Shown: positions 8,813 to 17,175 of the stretch, one piece after another | How positions within the stretch are numbered: position 1 is the stretch's first letter | Layout of the letters: every line of letters begins with the position of its first letter | Assembly: GCF_004522095.1 (NCBI RefSeq) | Contig: NZ_SPUI01000003.1 | Coordinates: 1,240,001 to 1,304,000 of the forward strand | Direction of reading: 5' to 3' | Length of the DNA: 64,000 bases | DNA from: Nocardioides sp. 503 | Lineage (GTDB): Bacteria > Actinomycetota > Actinomycetes > Propionibacteriales > Nocardioidaceae | Notes under the pieces: model-generated | Databases searched by the model: none | Seen by the model: the letters and a program-made list of their open reading frames with translations, nothing else | Told to the model about the DNA's origin: nothing | Position numbers and translations under genes: made by a program

Positions 8813-8845
8813 GTCGGCGGCGCGTCCACCGATCAGCTGGACGGG

Positions 8846-9880
8846 TCAGGCGCGCCCGGCGGCGGAGGTCGCCCTGGGCGCGTCGGCCGGGGGGACGGGC
8901 GGCTCACCGGCGCGGCGCGCCGTGCCGCGCTGCACGAGGGCGGTGGCGCCGTACAGCGTCTCGCCCTGCGGGCCGTCCATGTAGGAGCGGGTGCCGATGA
9001 CCTCGCCGGTGCGCGGGTCGAGGATGAGGACGTCGCGAGTCAGGAACACGCCGTCGGTGCGGGTGAGCCCGACGCCCGGGCGACCGAGCAGGTCGCGTGC
9101 GCCCGCCTCGACCTGGACGCCGGGGATCCGCGTGAGCGCCTGGAAGAGGGCGGCGGTGACGTCGGGCGGCGCGGCCACCTCGCCCATCAGGCTCGCGATC
9201 TGGTCGAAGACGACCTGGTCGCGGGTGCGGGCGTCGTCCCAGGGCGCGAGCTGTGACTCCAGCGCGTCGAGGAGCTCGTCGGGGTCGGTCGGCAGGGAGG
9301 CCAGGTAGCCGTAGGTGGGACGTGCCGGACCCGCCGGCACCGGCCCGCCGCTGCGGATGGGCCAGTCCTGGCCGAACTCGCGGATCAGCCCGAGGTCCTG
9401 GGTGGGTCCGTCCTCCTGGCTCAGCCAGATCTCGCGGACGTGGCGCCCGGCCAGCTGGACCGGACCGCCGTACCGGCCCTCGTTGGAGCGCACGATGCTG
9501 CGGGCGTAGAGCAGCTCGCCCGGCGCCGGCGGCGTGACGTCGCGGCGGGCCGCGTTGCGCGAGGCGCGGTCGAGCACCTGGACGGCGAGCGGCGCGGCCA
9601 CCACGGGACGGACCCGCTGGGCGCTCCCGCTCTCGGGAGCGGGGGACCCGGCGACCAGCACCGTCAGGGTGACCACCGCTCCCAGGCACGCGAGGACGAC
9701 GCCGGGCGCGGCGACCGCGCCGGCACGCTCGCGCCACGCGGTGGCGCGCTGCTCGCGTCGGGCCTGGTGGCGCAGCCCCTCGCGCAGCCTCGCCTCGATG
9801 CGGTCCCGCTCGGGCGCCGTCGGTGAAGTCGTCACCGGTGCGGGGAGGAGGTCGTGCAGGGTCTGCTCGGGGGCGGTCAC
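8846..9880 (-). CDS. CU044_5270-family membrane protein, sigma-factor partner
   Basis: 344-residue protein with a cytoplasmic N-terminal segment of about 60 residues, one membrane span (VVLACLGAVVTLTVLVAG), and an external domain with the run APGELLYARSI and a LDPRTGEVIG motif. This layout matches the actinobacterial CU044_5270 family, whose members typically follow ECF sigma genes and are thought to act like membrane-tethered regulators; their biochemical role is not established. The GTG at 9880 is chosen because it overlaps the sigma-factor stop as GTGA (9877-9880). I see no zinc-binding anti-sigma motif (HxxxCxxC), so calling it an anti-sigma factor would go beyond the evidence. Confidence 0.82.
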   Translation of the reverse strand: MTAPEQTLHDLLPAPVTTSPTAPERDRIEARLREGLRHQARREQRATAWRERAGAVAAPGVVLACLGAVVTLTVLVAGSPAPESGSAQRVRPVVAAPLAVQVLDRASRNAARRDVTPPAPGELLYARSIVRSNEGRYGGPVQLAGRHVREIWLSQEDGPTQDLGLIREFGQDWPIRSGGPVPAGPARPTYGYLASLPTDPDELLDALESQLAPWDDARTRDQVVFDQIASLMGEVAAPPDVTAALFQALTRIPGVQVEAGARDLLGRPGVGLTRTDGVFLTRDVLILDPRTGEVIGTRSYMDGPQGETLYGATALVQRGTARRAGEPPVPPADAPRATSAAGRA

Positions 9881-10527
9881 CGGTGTCCTCGGGGGTTCGT
9901 GGGGGCGGGGGCGGGACGAGTGGACGGTGGCGTGGGGGCCGGGTCCGGTCCCGCGGTCAGCGTGCGGAGCCGCCGTCGCGCGCGGTTCAGGCGCGAGCGC
10001 ACCGTGCCGACCGGGACGCCGAGGGCCTCCGCGGCCTCGGCGTACGTGAGCTCCGACCAGACGCACAGCGTGACCACCTCCAGCTCGGGGCGGGTCAGCG
10101 CCGCCATCGCCGCGCGGGTGCGCTCGAGGAGGCGGGCGTCGTCGAGGCGGCCGGCCGTCTCGTCGGCGAAGTCGGCGACCACCCCGGGTCGGGCCCGGCC
10201 CGAGTGCAGGAACGACCGCCGCCGGCGGATTCCGCGGGTGGCGTTCATCGCCTGGCGGGCGGCGATGGCGAGCAGCCAGCTCCGCAGCGGGAGGTCGCTC
10301 AGCTCGACGGTGTGGCGCCGTCGCCAGGCGACGAGGTAGACCTCGGACGTGACGTCCTCGGCGACGGCTCGCAGGCCGGTCAGGCGCAGGGCCAGCGAGA
10401 ACACCTCGTCGGCGTGGTCGGCGAAGAGCCGCCCGAAGGCGTCGTGGTCGCCGGCCCGCAGCAGCGCGCGCTGCGCCCGGTGCTGCGGGGCGTCGGGACG
10501 GTCGGGGGAGGAGCTCACACCCGTCAC
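9877..10527 (-). CDS. ECF-type RNA polymerase sigma factor
   Basis: 216-residue sigma-70 family factor. Region 2 lies about residues 25-95 (FGRLFADHADEVFSLALRL, AEDVTSEVYLVAWRRR), and region 4 about 130-190 (LEVVTLCVWSELTYAEAAEALG, then VPVGTVRSRLNRARRRLR, the helix-turn-helix). The C-terminus is a short Pro/Thr-rich tail. The GTG at 10527 gives the longest reasonable product; an in-frame GTG at 10518 is an alternative. It overlaps the downstream CU044_5270-type gene by 4 bases, so the two form one translationally coupled unit. Palindrome copy 2 lies just upstream of its start. Confidence 0.92.
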   Translation of the reverse strand: MTGVSSSPDRPDAPQHRAQRALLRAGDHDAFGRLFADHADEVFSLALRLTGLRAVAEDVTSEVYLVAWRRRHTVELSDLPLRSWLLAIAARQAMNATRGIRRRRSFLHSGRARPGVVADFADETAGRLDDARLLERTRAAMAALTRPELEVVTLCVWSELTYAEAAEALGVPVGTVRSRLNRARRRLRTLTAGPDPAPTPPSTRPAPAPTNPRGHR

Positions 10528-10597
10528 TGTCCGCGACGCCGTCACGGTTGCGCGACCAGGCCGGTGTTTCTCGGTCGGGGCTGCGGGTTGCCCGGGA

Positions 10598-10647
10598 GGG
10601 TCGTGTGCCCCCCGCAGCGCCGGAGCGCGCTCTGCGGCACACGACCC
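10598..10647. repeat. Palindromic repeat GGGTCGTGTGCC, copy 2
   Basis: Arms GGGTCGTGTGCC (10598-10609) and GGCACACGACCC (10636-10647). It shares the central 19 bases CAGCGCCGGAGCGCGCTCT (10615-10633) with copy 1. It lies in the divergent gap between the sigma-factor gene and the acetyltransferase gene. Confidence 0.85.
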
Positions 10648-10710
10648 CGGCCCGACGCCCGACGCCCCCGCACCGCGACCGGCGCCTGGGGTCCGCGAGA
10701 GAATGGGCCC

Positions 10711-11019
10711 ATGACAGCCACCGAGGTCGTGCGCAACGACGCCGAGAGCCGCTACGAGATCCGCGAGGGGGAGACGCTGCTCGGGTTCGCCGCCTACCAG
10801 TCGACCCCCGAGCTCGTGGTCTTCACCCACACCGAGGTGTTCCCCGGCTCCGAGGGCCAGGGCGTCGGCGGCGCCCTGGTGCGCGCGGCGCTCGACGACG
10901 TCCGCGCCCAGGAGCTGCGGGCGCTGCCGGTGTGCCCCTTCGTGCAGGCCTACCTGCAGCGCCACCCCGAGTACGCCGACCTCGACTACCGCGCGCCCCG
11001 CTCGACCGCCACCGACTGA
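10711..11019 (+). CDS. Small GNAT-fold N-acetyltransferase (YjdJ/COG2388 type)
   Basis: 102-residue protein of the minimal GNAT family related to YjdJ, COG2388. The acetyl-CoA binding motif is seen as SEGQGVGGALVRAAL, and the typical C-terminal run ALPVCPFVQAYLQRHPEY follows. Substrates of this group are unknown. The ATG at 10711 is preceded by GAGAAT (10699-10704) six bases away and by no ribosome-binding site, so the message may be leaderless. It stands alone between palindrome copies 2 and 3 and is divergent from the sigma-factor gene. Confidence 0.88.
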   Translation: MTATEVVRNDAESRYEIREGETLLGFAAYQSTPELVVFTHTEVFPGSEGQGVGGALVRAALDDVRAQELRALPVCPFVQAYLQRHPEYADLDYRAPRSTATD

Positions 11020-11039
11020 GGGTCCCGCGTCGCGGGGTC

Positions 11040-11089
11040 GGGTCGTGTGCCGGAGGCCGCGTCCCGGCGCTGGGTGCGGCACACGACCC
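11040..11089. repeat. Palindromic repeat GGGTCGTGTGCC, copy 3
   Basis: Arms GGGTCGTGTGCC (11040-11051) and GGCACACGACCC (11078-11089), with a centre unlike copies 1 and 2. It starts 20 bases after the acetyltransferase stop, a likely terminator position. Confidence 0.83.
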
Positions 11090-11217
11090 GCCGCGCCGCC
11101 GCGCCGCCGCGACCCACGCCCCGGAGATCGGCGGAACGACGACGCGGCACGCACCTGCCGTGGTCGAATCAGACGAGAGGCAGGCCGGACGTCGGCGCCC
11201 GAGAACCTTGGAGCGTC

Positions 11218-13497
11218 GTGAAGAGCATCCGCGCGTGTGTCACCGTCCTGTCCCTGTGCGTCGCCGGTCTCGCCCTGACGCCGGCCGCGCCCGCTGCCGC
11301 GGACCCCGGCTCGGACGTGACCGACCTGCAGGCCGCGCTGGCCGCCTGCGCCGGATCGCCGTACCGCGTCGCGCTGACCCAGGACCTGAGCGGTCCCACC
11401 ACCGTGCTCGAGGTCGGCTGCGACACCGTGCTCGACCTGGCTGGGCACGACCTGACCGTCCGCAGTGTCCAGATCGGCGGCGGTCAGACGCTCGAGGTCA
11501 CCGACTCCACGACGGCGGCGACTGCGGGCGTCCTGACCGCCGACGCGAGAGCGAGCGAGGCAGACCAGTACTACGGACCCGCCGGCATCCGCAACGGTGG
11601 CCCGCTCGTGAGCTCGGGGTTCGCCCACGTCCGCGCCTACGGCGGCTTCGGCTCCGCCGGCGTGGGCGGCCAGGGTGGCGGTGGCGGTCGTGACGGAGGC
11701 GACGTCACGGCGCGCGGCCACTCGACCATCGAGGCAGTCGGCGGCCACGACTCAGCGGGGATCGGCGGGGCGGAGTACGGCGGCAACGGCACCGTCCGCA
11801 GCGAGGACTTCGCCACCATCAGGGGGACCACCGGCGACCACGGCGCCGGCATCGGCTTCGGCAGGTCCGGCCGCGGCGGTGCCAACCCGGTGGTCGCCGA
11901 CGACGACTCGGTCATCACCGGCCTCGGCGTCGAGGGGGGTGCCGGCATCGGCGGGGGGCTCTTCGGCACGGGCGGGGCGACCGTCGTGGCCAACGACCGG
12001 GCCACGATCAACGCAGACGGCGACGGCGACGGCGACGGCTACGGCTACGCCGGGATCGGCAGGGGCGCCCAGAGCCCCTCCGGCCAGGCCCTGGGCGCCG
12101 TGTCGGTCACGGTCAACGACGAGGCGACCGTCGTGGCCCACGGCAAGGACGGTGCGTCGGCCGTCGGCGACGACGCGGCGGCGCCGACCGGCATCCTCGT
12201 CACCGTCAACGGCGGGACCCTGCGTCTGCGGAGCAACCTCGTGGTCCCCAACCTCGGCGCCGATCCGAGCGTGGTCGTCGCGGCCGCCGGGACGATCGAG
12301 CGCGACCCGGCCACCTCGGCCGGCCTCACCGGCGCCGGCACCGTCAGCAACGGCGGCGCCATCACCGTCCCCACCGACGGGGTGACCGTCGCCGAGGTCA
12401 CCGGGCGCCACACCACCATCACCTACGACGCGGACGGCGGCACCCCCGTCCCCGCACCGACCACGGTCTTCGCCGACACGCTCGCCCACGGCGACCGCAC
12501 GCTGCCGCCGTCCCCCGAACGGGCCGGCCACGTCTTCACCGGCTGGGTCACCGGCGCCGGCGCCGACCCGCTCGGCATCGACACCGACCTGACCGTCTTC
12601 GGCTCCAGCACCGACGGCACGGCGGTGGCGGTCACGGCGCGCGCGAGCTGGCAGCAGATCGTCGACGTGCCTGCGCCGACCCTGTCCAACACCAGCAGCG
12701 CCACGCGCGGCACGGGCGCCCCCGCCGTCGGGGACGTGCTCCTCGCCAGCACGGGACCGACGTCGCCGAGCGGCGCGGACGTCACCTTCACGTGGCAGCG
12801 CACCGCGCGCGGCAGCACGACCCCGGTCGCGGCGGCGACCGGCCCGACGTACGAGCTGACCCCGAGCGACCTCGGTGCCACGTTCAGCGTCGTCGCCGAC
12901 GCCGAGCTCGCGCCGTACGCCCCGGGCACCGGCACGTCGCAGCCCACCGGCGTCGTCCGGCGAAGCGCCCTGTACGACCTGCCCAGGATCGGGCTCACCG
13001 GCCCGTCCCTCGTGGGCCGGAGGATCACCGTCACCCTGCCCGCGTGGACTCCGACTCCGAGAATCATGTGGCAGCGTGACGGCGTGGCGATCGCGGGCGC
13101 CACCGGGCTGCAGCACGTCCTCACCGCCGCCGACCTCGGTCACCGCGTCGCCGCCAAGGTCACCTTCTCCAAGGCCGGCTACGTCGACCGCAACCGGTTC
13201 GTGGGTCGGGTGGTCCGCCCCGGGCGGCAGCACCGGGTCCCCGTGCCCGCGGTCAGGGGCACGGCTCGGGTCGGCCGGGTCCTCACCGCCGTCCCCGGAG
13301 CGCACGACGCGGGCGCCACGCTCACCTACCGGTGGAGCGCGGACGGGGTCGTGATCAGGCGCGGCACCGGCCCCCGGCTGCGGCTCCGGCCGGTCCAGTG
13401 GGGCCGGCGGATCACCGTCACGGTGACCAGCGTCAAGACGGGCTACCGGTCCACCGTCCGCACGAGCACGCCCACGGACCGCGTCCAGCGCCGCTGA
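11218..13497 (+). CDS. Secreted repeat protein: glycine-rich solenoid, InlB-type repeat and Ig-like repeats
   Basis: 759 residues from the GTG at 11218, with a clear Sec signal peptide (KSIRACVTVLSLCVAGLAL, cleavage near APAAA-DP). Residues about 120-310 repeat a glycine-rich unit ending in AGIGG/AGIGFG/AGVGG, looking like a right-handed beta-solenoid, with a DGDGDGDG run inside. Around residues 400-450 is a bacterial InlB-type repeat (TITYDADGGTPVP then FTGWVT). Three Ig-like repeats follow, each with an xFTWQR, IMWQR or TYRWS core. No cell-wall anchor or catalytic motif is seen, so it is probably a secreted adhesin or matrix protein. An in-frame start at 11047 would fall inside palindrome copy 3 and give no signal peptide at the N-terminus. 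Confidence 0.85.
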   Translation: MKSIRACVTVLSLCVAGLALTPAAPAAADPGSDVTDLQAALAACAGSPYRVALTQDLSGPTTVLEVGCDTVLDLAGHDLTVRSVQIGGGQTLEVTDSTTAATAGVLTADARASEADQYYGPAGIRNGGPLVSSGFAHVRAYGGFGSAGVGGQGGGGGRDGGDVTARGHSTIEAVGGHDSAGIGGAEYGGNGTVRSEDFATIRGTTGDHGAGIGFGRSGRGGANPVVADDDSVITGLGVEGGAGIGGGLFGTGGATVVANDRATINADGDGDGDGYGYAGIGRGAQSPSGQALGAVSVTVNDEATVVAHGKDGASAVGDDAAAPTGILVTVNGGTLRLRSNLVVPNLGADPSVVVAAAGTIERDPATSAGLTGAGTVSNGGAITVPTDGVTVAEVTGRHTTITYDADGGTPVPAPTTVFADTLAHGDRTLPPSPERAGHVFTGWVTGAGADPLGIDTDLTVFGSSTDGTAVAVTARASWQQIVDVPAPTLSNTSSATRGTGAPAVGDVLLASTGPTSPSGADVTFTWQRTARGSTTPVAAATGPTYELTPSDLGATFSVVADAELAPYAPGTGTSQPTGVVRRSALYDLPRIGLTGPSLVGRRITVTLPAWTPTPRIMWQRDGVAIAGATGLQHVLTAADLGHRVAAKVTFSKAGYVDRNRFVGRVVRPGRQHRVPVPAVRGTARVGRVLTAVPGAHDAGATLTYRWSADGVVIRRGTGPRLRLRPVQWGRRITVTVTSVKTGYRSTVRTSTPTDRVQRR

Positions 13498-13515
13498 CCG
13501 GCGTCGGCGTCGCCC

Positions 13516-14562
13516 TCAGGCGTGGTGCTCGGTGAGCACCAGCGCGAGGTCGTCGTCGACGGAGGTGCCGGCGTGCAGCAGTAGCTGGTCGACGAGGTGG
13601 TCGAGCGCCTGGTCCAGCGAGCCGTCGGCCAGCTCCTCGGCGTGGTCCTCGAGCGGGAAGAAGCGGCCGCGGCGGTCGCGGGCCTCGACCAGGCCGTCGG
13701 TGAAGAGGAGCAGGCGGGCGCCGTCGGGCCACTCGTGGGTGCTCAGGACCGGGTCGGCGCCCAGGCCGAGGGGCAGCGTGTGCTCGCTGGGGTCGAGGAC
13801 CACGGTCCGCCGGCCGGCCACGAGCACCGGCGAGGGGTGGCCGCAGTTGGCCAACGTGACCCGGTCGTGGGTGAACTCCGCGACGATGGCGGTCACGAAG
13901 TCCTCGTCGGAGACCATCCGGCCCACGGCCGCGTCGAGCGTGCGAGCCACCGCGCCGACGTCGGTCTCGGTCACCGCGGCGTGGCGGAAGGCGCTCAGCA
14001 CCGAGGCCGCGATCTGGACCGCCTCGATGCCCTTGCCCTTCACGTCGCCGACGATCATCCGCACGCCGTACGGCGTGGAGCTCACCTCGTAGAGGTCCCC
14101 GCCGACCTGGGCGGCGGTGGTGGCCGAGACGTAGCGCGCCGCCAGCTCGACCTCGGCCAGCCGGGACGGCATCGAGCTGAGCAGGGCCTGCTGCGCGGTC
14201 GCGGCGATCACCGTCATCCGGCGCAGCCGCTCCTCGCGCCGGTCGCGCACCACGGCCGAGATCACGGCGAGCACGCCGAGGGCGGCGCCGAGCCAGCCGC
14301 GCAGGAGCCATTCCTCTCCGGCGGCGCCGTCGTCGAGGTAGCCCACCAGGAACGCCAGCACCCCGCTGACCACGGCCACGGCCGCCGTGCGGCGGGCGGT
14401 GGTGAGCATCGAGGCGATGATCGCGCTGGCCGAGTAGGTGGCGGTGAGCAGGATGTCGCGGCGCAGGTCGCCTACGACGAAGAGCGCGAGGACGCCGAAG
14501 CCGGCCTGGAGCCCCCGATCGCGTGCGAGGAGCCCCAGCCGTCCGAGAGTGCTGGGGGGCAT
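13516..14562 (-). CDS. Membrane SpoIIE/RsbU-type PP2C phosphatase
   Basis: 348 residues. The first 110 or so hold four hydrophobic segments (for example GFGVLALFVVG and VAVVSGVLAFLVGYL). A coiled linker (VRDRREERLRRM) leads to a PP2C/SpoIIE phosphatase domain with QVGGDLYEV, VGDVKGKGIEA, NCGHPSPVL and FTDGLVEARD, the metal-binding aspartates included. Such proteins dephosphorylate anti-anti-sigma factors in partner-switching pathways; no RsbW or RsbV partner is visible nearby. ATG at 14562 has GATGCT (complement of 14569-14574) six bases upstream and no ribosome-binding site, fitting a leaderless message. Ends 18 bases from the convergent secreted-protein gene. Confidence 0.9.
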   Translation of the reverse strand: MPPSTLGRLGLLARDRGLQAGFGVLALFVVGDLRRDILLTATYSASAIIASMLTTARRTAAVAVVSGVLAFLVGYLDDGAAGEEWLLRGWLGAALGVLAVISAVVRDRREERLRRMTVIAATAQQALLSSMPSRLAEVELAARYVSATTAAQVGGDLYEVSSTPYGVRMIVGDVKGKGIEAVQIAASVLSAFRHAAVTETDVGAVARTLDAAVGRMVSDEDFVTAIVAEFTHDRVTLANCGHPSPVLVAGRRTVVLDPSEHTLPLGLGADPVLSTHEWPDGARLLLFTDGLVEARDRRGRFFPLEDHAEELADGSLDQALDHLVDQLLLHAGTSVDDDLALVLTEHHA

Positions 14563-14681
14563 GCGCAGAGCATCGCAGCAGACAGGCCCCCTGACCTGCG
14601 AATACGTAGACCCGCTGCGGAATGTTCCGCATGACGTCGGTCACCCCCGTTCCCGCTTGCTCCTGCTGCCAGGCTGGCCCC

Positions 14682-15665
14682 ATGTCCGCCACCGCCGTGC
14701 TCGACGCCGTGCTCGACCGCTCCCTCGTGCTCGGCTACACGAAGATCGGGCCCGCGCTGCGCCGCCGGTGGTGGCCCGCCGACCCGGCGCCCGGCTCGAT
14801 GCACGGCAAGCGGGTCGTCGTCACCGGGGCCACGTCCGGCATCGGCGAGGCCATCGCGGTCTCCTTCGCCGAGCTCGGCGCGACCGTCCACGTGCTCGGG
14901 CGCAGCGCCGACAAGGTCACCCGCTACGCCGAGCGCCTGCGCCGCGCCGTGCCCACCGCCGAGGTCGTCGAGGAGGTGTGCGACATCGGCGACCTGGACG
15001 CCGTACGCGTCTGGTGCGCCGACCTCCTCGGGCGCGTCGACGTCCTCCACGGCCTCGTCCACAACGCCGGCGCCATGCCGCCCGAGCGCGCCGAGACCGC
15101 GCAGGGTCACGAGCTCGCCCTCGCCGCCCACGTCCTCGGGCCGCACCTCATGACCGAGCTGCTCCTGCCCGTGCTCGGCGCGGCGACCACCACCGGCGGC
15201 TCGTCGGTGGTGTTCATGTCGTCGGGGGGCATGTACGGCGCCGGGCTGCGCGACACCGAGGACGGGATCGAGTTCCGCGACGGGACCTACGACGGCGTCC
15301 AGGCCTACGCCCGGACCAAGCGGATGCAGGTCGTCCTGGCGGAGGCCTGGGCCGGGCGGCTGCGCGGCGGCGGGGTCCGCGTGGAGAGCATGCACCCCGG
15401 CTGGGTCGCGACGCCGGGCGTGAGCGAGAGCCTCCCGCGCTTCGACAAGGTGATGGGACCGCTCCTGCGCGACGCCCGCAGCGGCGCCGACACGGCCGTG
15501 TGGCTGGTCGCGACCCGTCCGGAGTCCTCGGGCAGCTACCACTTCTGGCACGACCGGGCGCTGCGCCCGACGACGTACGGCTGGCAGCGCGGCGAGGACC
15601 ACACCAAGGTGCGGCGCTTCCTCTCCTACGTCTCCGCGGCCACCGGGACGTCCGCCGCCTGGTAG
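14682..15665 (+). CDS. Short-chain dehydrogenase/reductase (DHRS12-like)
   Basis: 327-residue classical SDR fold. NAD(P)-binding TGATSGIGEA near residue 50, VHNAGAM in place of NNAG, the catalytic Ser in VVFMSSGGMYG, and the YARTK motif (Tyr/Lys). An N-terminal extension of about 40 residues and the C-terminal run SGSYHFWHDRALRPT resemble the eukaryotic DHRS12-like subgroup. Substrate unknown; lipids or steroids are plausible. I chose the ATG at 14682 over one 60 bases upstream because CAGGCT ends six bases before it, as at other leaderless starts here. Convergent with the next SDR gene (7-base gap). Confidence 0.88.
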   Translation: MSATAVLDAVLDRSLVLGYTKIGPALRRRWWPADPAPGSMHGKRVVVTGATSGIGEAIAVSFAELGATVHVLGRSADKVTRYAERLRRAVPTAEVVEEVCDIGDLDAVRVWCADLLGRVDVLHGLVHNAGAMPPERAETAQGHELALAAHVLGPHLMTELLLPVLGAATTTGGSSVVFMSSGGMYGAGLRDTEDGIEFRDGTYDGVQAYARTKRMQVVLAEAWAGRLRGGGVRVESMHPGWVATPGVSESLPRFDKVMGPLLRDARSGADTAVWLVATRPESSGSYHFWHDRALRPTTYGWQRGEDHTKVRRFLSYVSAATGTSAAW

Positions 15666-15672
15666 CGGCTGC

Positions 15673-16404
15673 TCACCAGGCGACGGGCCCGGCCGCGTCG
15701 ACGAACGTGGCGGCCGGGGTCTCGGTCGGCGACCCGGCCCGCCACACGACCTCGGAGGCCTCCGTGGCGGTGAGCGGCGCGATGTTGCGGCTGAAGGGCG
15801 TCAGGTCGGTCTGCACGAAGCCCGGGCAGACGGCCGTGACGACGACGGACGTCCCCTCCAGCTGACGCGCCAGCGAGACGGTCAGGCTGTTGAGTGCGGC
15901 CTTGGACGCGCGGTAGGCCGGCACGGCCGTGGCGGCGTACGGCGACGCCGGGTCGGCGTGGTCGCTGAGCGAGCCCATGGTGCTGGACACGTTGACGACC
16001 CGGCCCGCGTCGCTGCGCAGCACGAGCGGCAGGAACGCCTCGATGACGAGCGCGGCGCCGACCACGTTGGTGTGGAGCGTCCGGGCCAGGACCGACGGCT
16101 CGGCGAACGCCGCGCCCGTCGAGGTCGCCTCGGGCAGGATCCCGGCGTTGTTGACCAGCACGTCGAGGCGGTCGTGGCGGCGCGACACCTCCTGCGCCGC
16201 GCAGCGCACGCTGACCTCGGAGTCGACGTCCAGCCCGACGCCGGAGACCTCGAGCCCCTCGAGGCGCAGCCGGTCCACGACCCGGCCGAGGGCCTGCTCG
16301 TCGCGGCCGGTGAGGACGACGTGGTCGCCGTCCTCGGCGAAGCGGCGGGCGGTGGCCAGGCCGAGGCCGCGGGTGCTGCCGGTGACCAGGACGATGCGTG
16401 ACAT
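15673..16404 (-). CDS. Short-chain dehydrogenase/reductase
   Basis: 243-residue classical SDR: TGSTRGLGLA nucleotide motif at the N-terminus, NNAG near residue 85, Ser in VVNVSSTMGS, and catalytic Tyr/Lys in YRASKAALNSL, then VCPGFVQTDLT. The last feature and the length resemble carbonyl reductase-type SDRs. Start ATG at 16404 is set by a good AAGGAG ribosome-binding site just upstream (complement of about 16410-16415). It is divergent from the nitroreductase gene. The substrate cannot be told from sequence. Confidence 0.9.
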   Translation of the reverse strand: MSRIVLVTGSTRGLGLATARRFAEDGDHVVLTGRDEQALGRVVDRLRLEGLEVSGVGLDVDSEVSVRCAAQEVSRRHDRLDVLVNNAGILPEATSTGAAFAEPSVLARTLHTNVVGAALVIEAFLPLVLRSDAGRVVNVSSTMGSLSDHADPASPYAATAVPAYRASKAALNSLTVSLARQLEGTSVVVTAVCPGFVQTDLTPFSRNIAPLTATEASEVVWRAGSPTETPAATFVDAAGPVAW

Positions 16405-16515
16405 GGGATCTCCTTCGAGGGGGTGTCCTGCCACGGTGCCGGTCCGGCGCCGCGCGCTCTCGCGGGATCCGGACCTGTCATCCCCGGGCTGCCCGGGCCC
16501 GGTGATACTGGCGCC

Positions 16516-17175
16516 ATGGACGAGGGCCACACGGAAGCCGACCGCACGGAGCCGTCGCACGCGCCGATGCCCGGGGCCGAGTCGCTGGCCGAGCCGCTGC
16601 GCTCGCGCTGGAGCCCGAGCATCTTCGACGACACCCACCGGCTCGGGCCCGAGGACGTCGAGACGCTGCTGCACGCGGCGCAGTGGGCGCCGAGCTGGGG
16701 CAACAGCCAGCCCTGGGCCTTCGTGGTCGCCGAGCGCGGGTCGCCGAGCCACGACCTGCTGGTGCCGCACCTGAGCCGCGGCAACGCCGGCTGGGTGCCG
16801 CGGGCGAGCGTCGTCTTCGTGACCGCGGTGCAGGTCGCGCCGGACCCCGCCGGCGAGGGTGGGGCCAGCCCCGGCCACGCCTTCCACGACCTCGGCCAGG
16901 CGGCCGCGCACCTCACGCTGCAGGCGCGGTCGATGGGGCTGCACGCGCACCAGTTCGCGGGGTTCGACCGGGAGGCGGTGCACGCGGCGCTCGGGGTCCC
17001 GGTGTGGTTCGAGGTGATGACCGGGATCGCCGTCGGCGTGCGCGGCAACCCCGAGGACGTGCCCGAACGCGACCGCGGCCGCGAGCAGAAGGTACGCCGA
17101 CGACGCGAGCTGTCCGAGTTCGTGTGGGGTCCCTCCTGGGGTGAGCCCTGGGGCGCGCCCGGGCGGGCCGAGTGA
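16516..17175 (+). CDS. Nitroreductase-family FMN oxidoreductase
   Basis: 219-residue flavin enzyme of the nitroreductase fold. Visible signatures: LRSRWSPSIFD at the FMN-binding N-terminus, the WAPSWGNSQPW segment that contacts flavin, DLGQAAAHLTLQARSMGL (the central helix) and a C-terminal GVRGNPEDVPERDR run. Expected to reduce nitroaromatics, quinones or enones with NAD(P)H. GATACT (16504-16509) ends six bases before the ATG and there is no clear ribosome-binding site. The stop overlaps the start of the next gene as GTGA (17172-17175). Confidence 0.9.
   Translation: MDEGHTEADRTEPSHAPMPGAESLAEPLRSRWSPSIFDDTHRLGPEDVETLLHAAQWAPSWGNSQPWAFVVAERGSPSHDLLVPHLSRGNAGWVPRASVVFVTAVQVAPDPAGEGGASPGHAFHDLGQAAAHLTLQARSMGLHAHQFAGFDREAVHAALGVPVWFEVMTGIAVGVRGNPEDVPERDRGREQKVRRRRELSEFVWGPSWGEPWGAPGRAE

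Noticed and set aside
8581..9256. Short open frames across the tRNA-Leu gene and the palindrome
   Set aside because: They overlap a complete tRNA and a terminator. The Arg/Gly-rich products are typical of random GC-rich frames.
10543..10642. Extension of the CU044_5270 gene or the sigma gene up to 10642 or 11748
   Set aside because: Those frames read through palindromes and other genes. GTGA overlap and family length fix the starts at 9880 and 10527.
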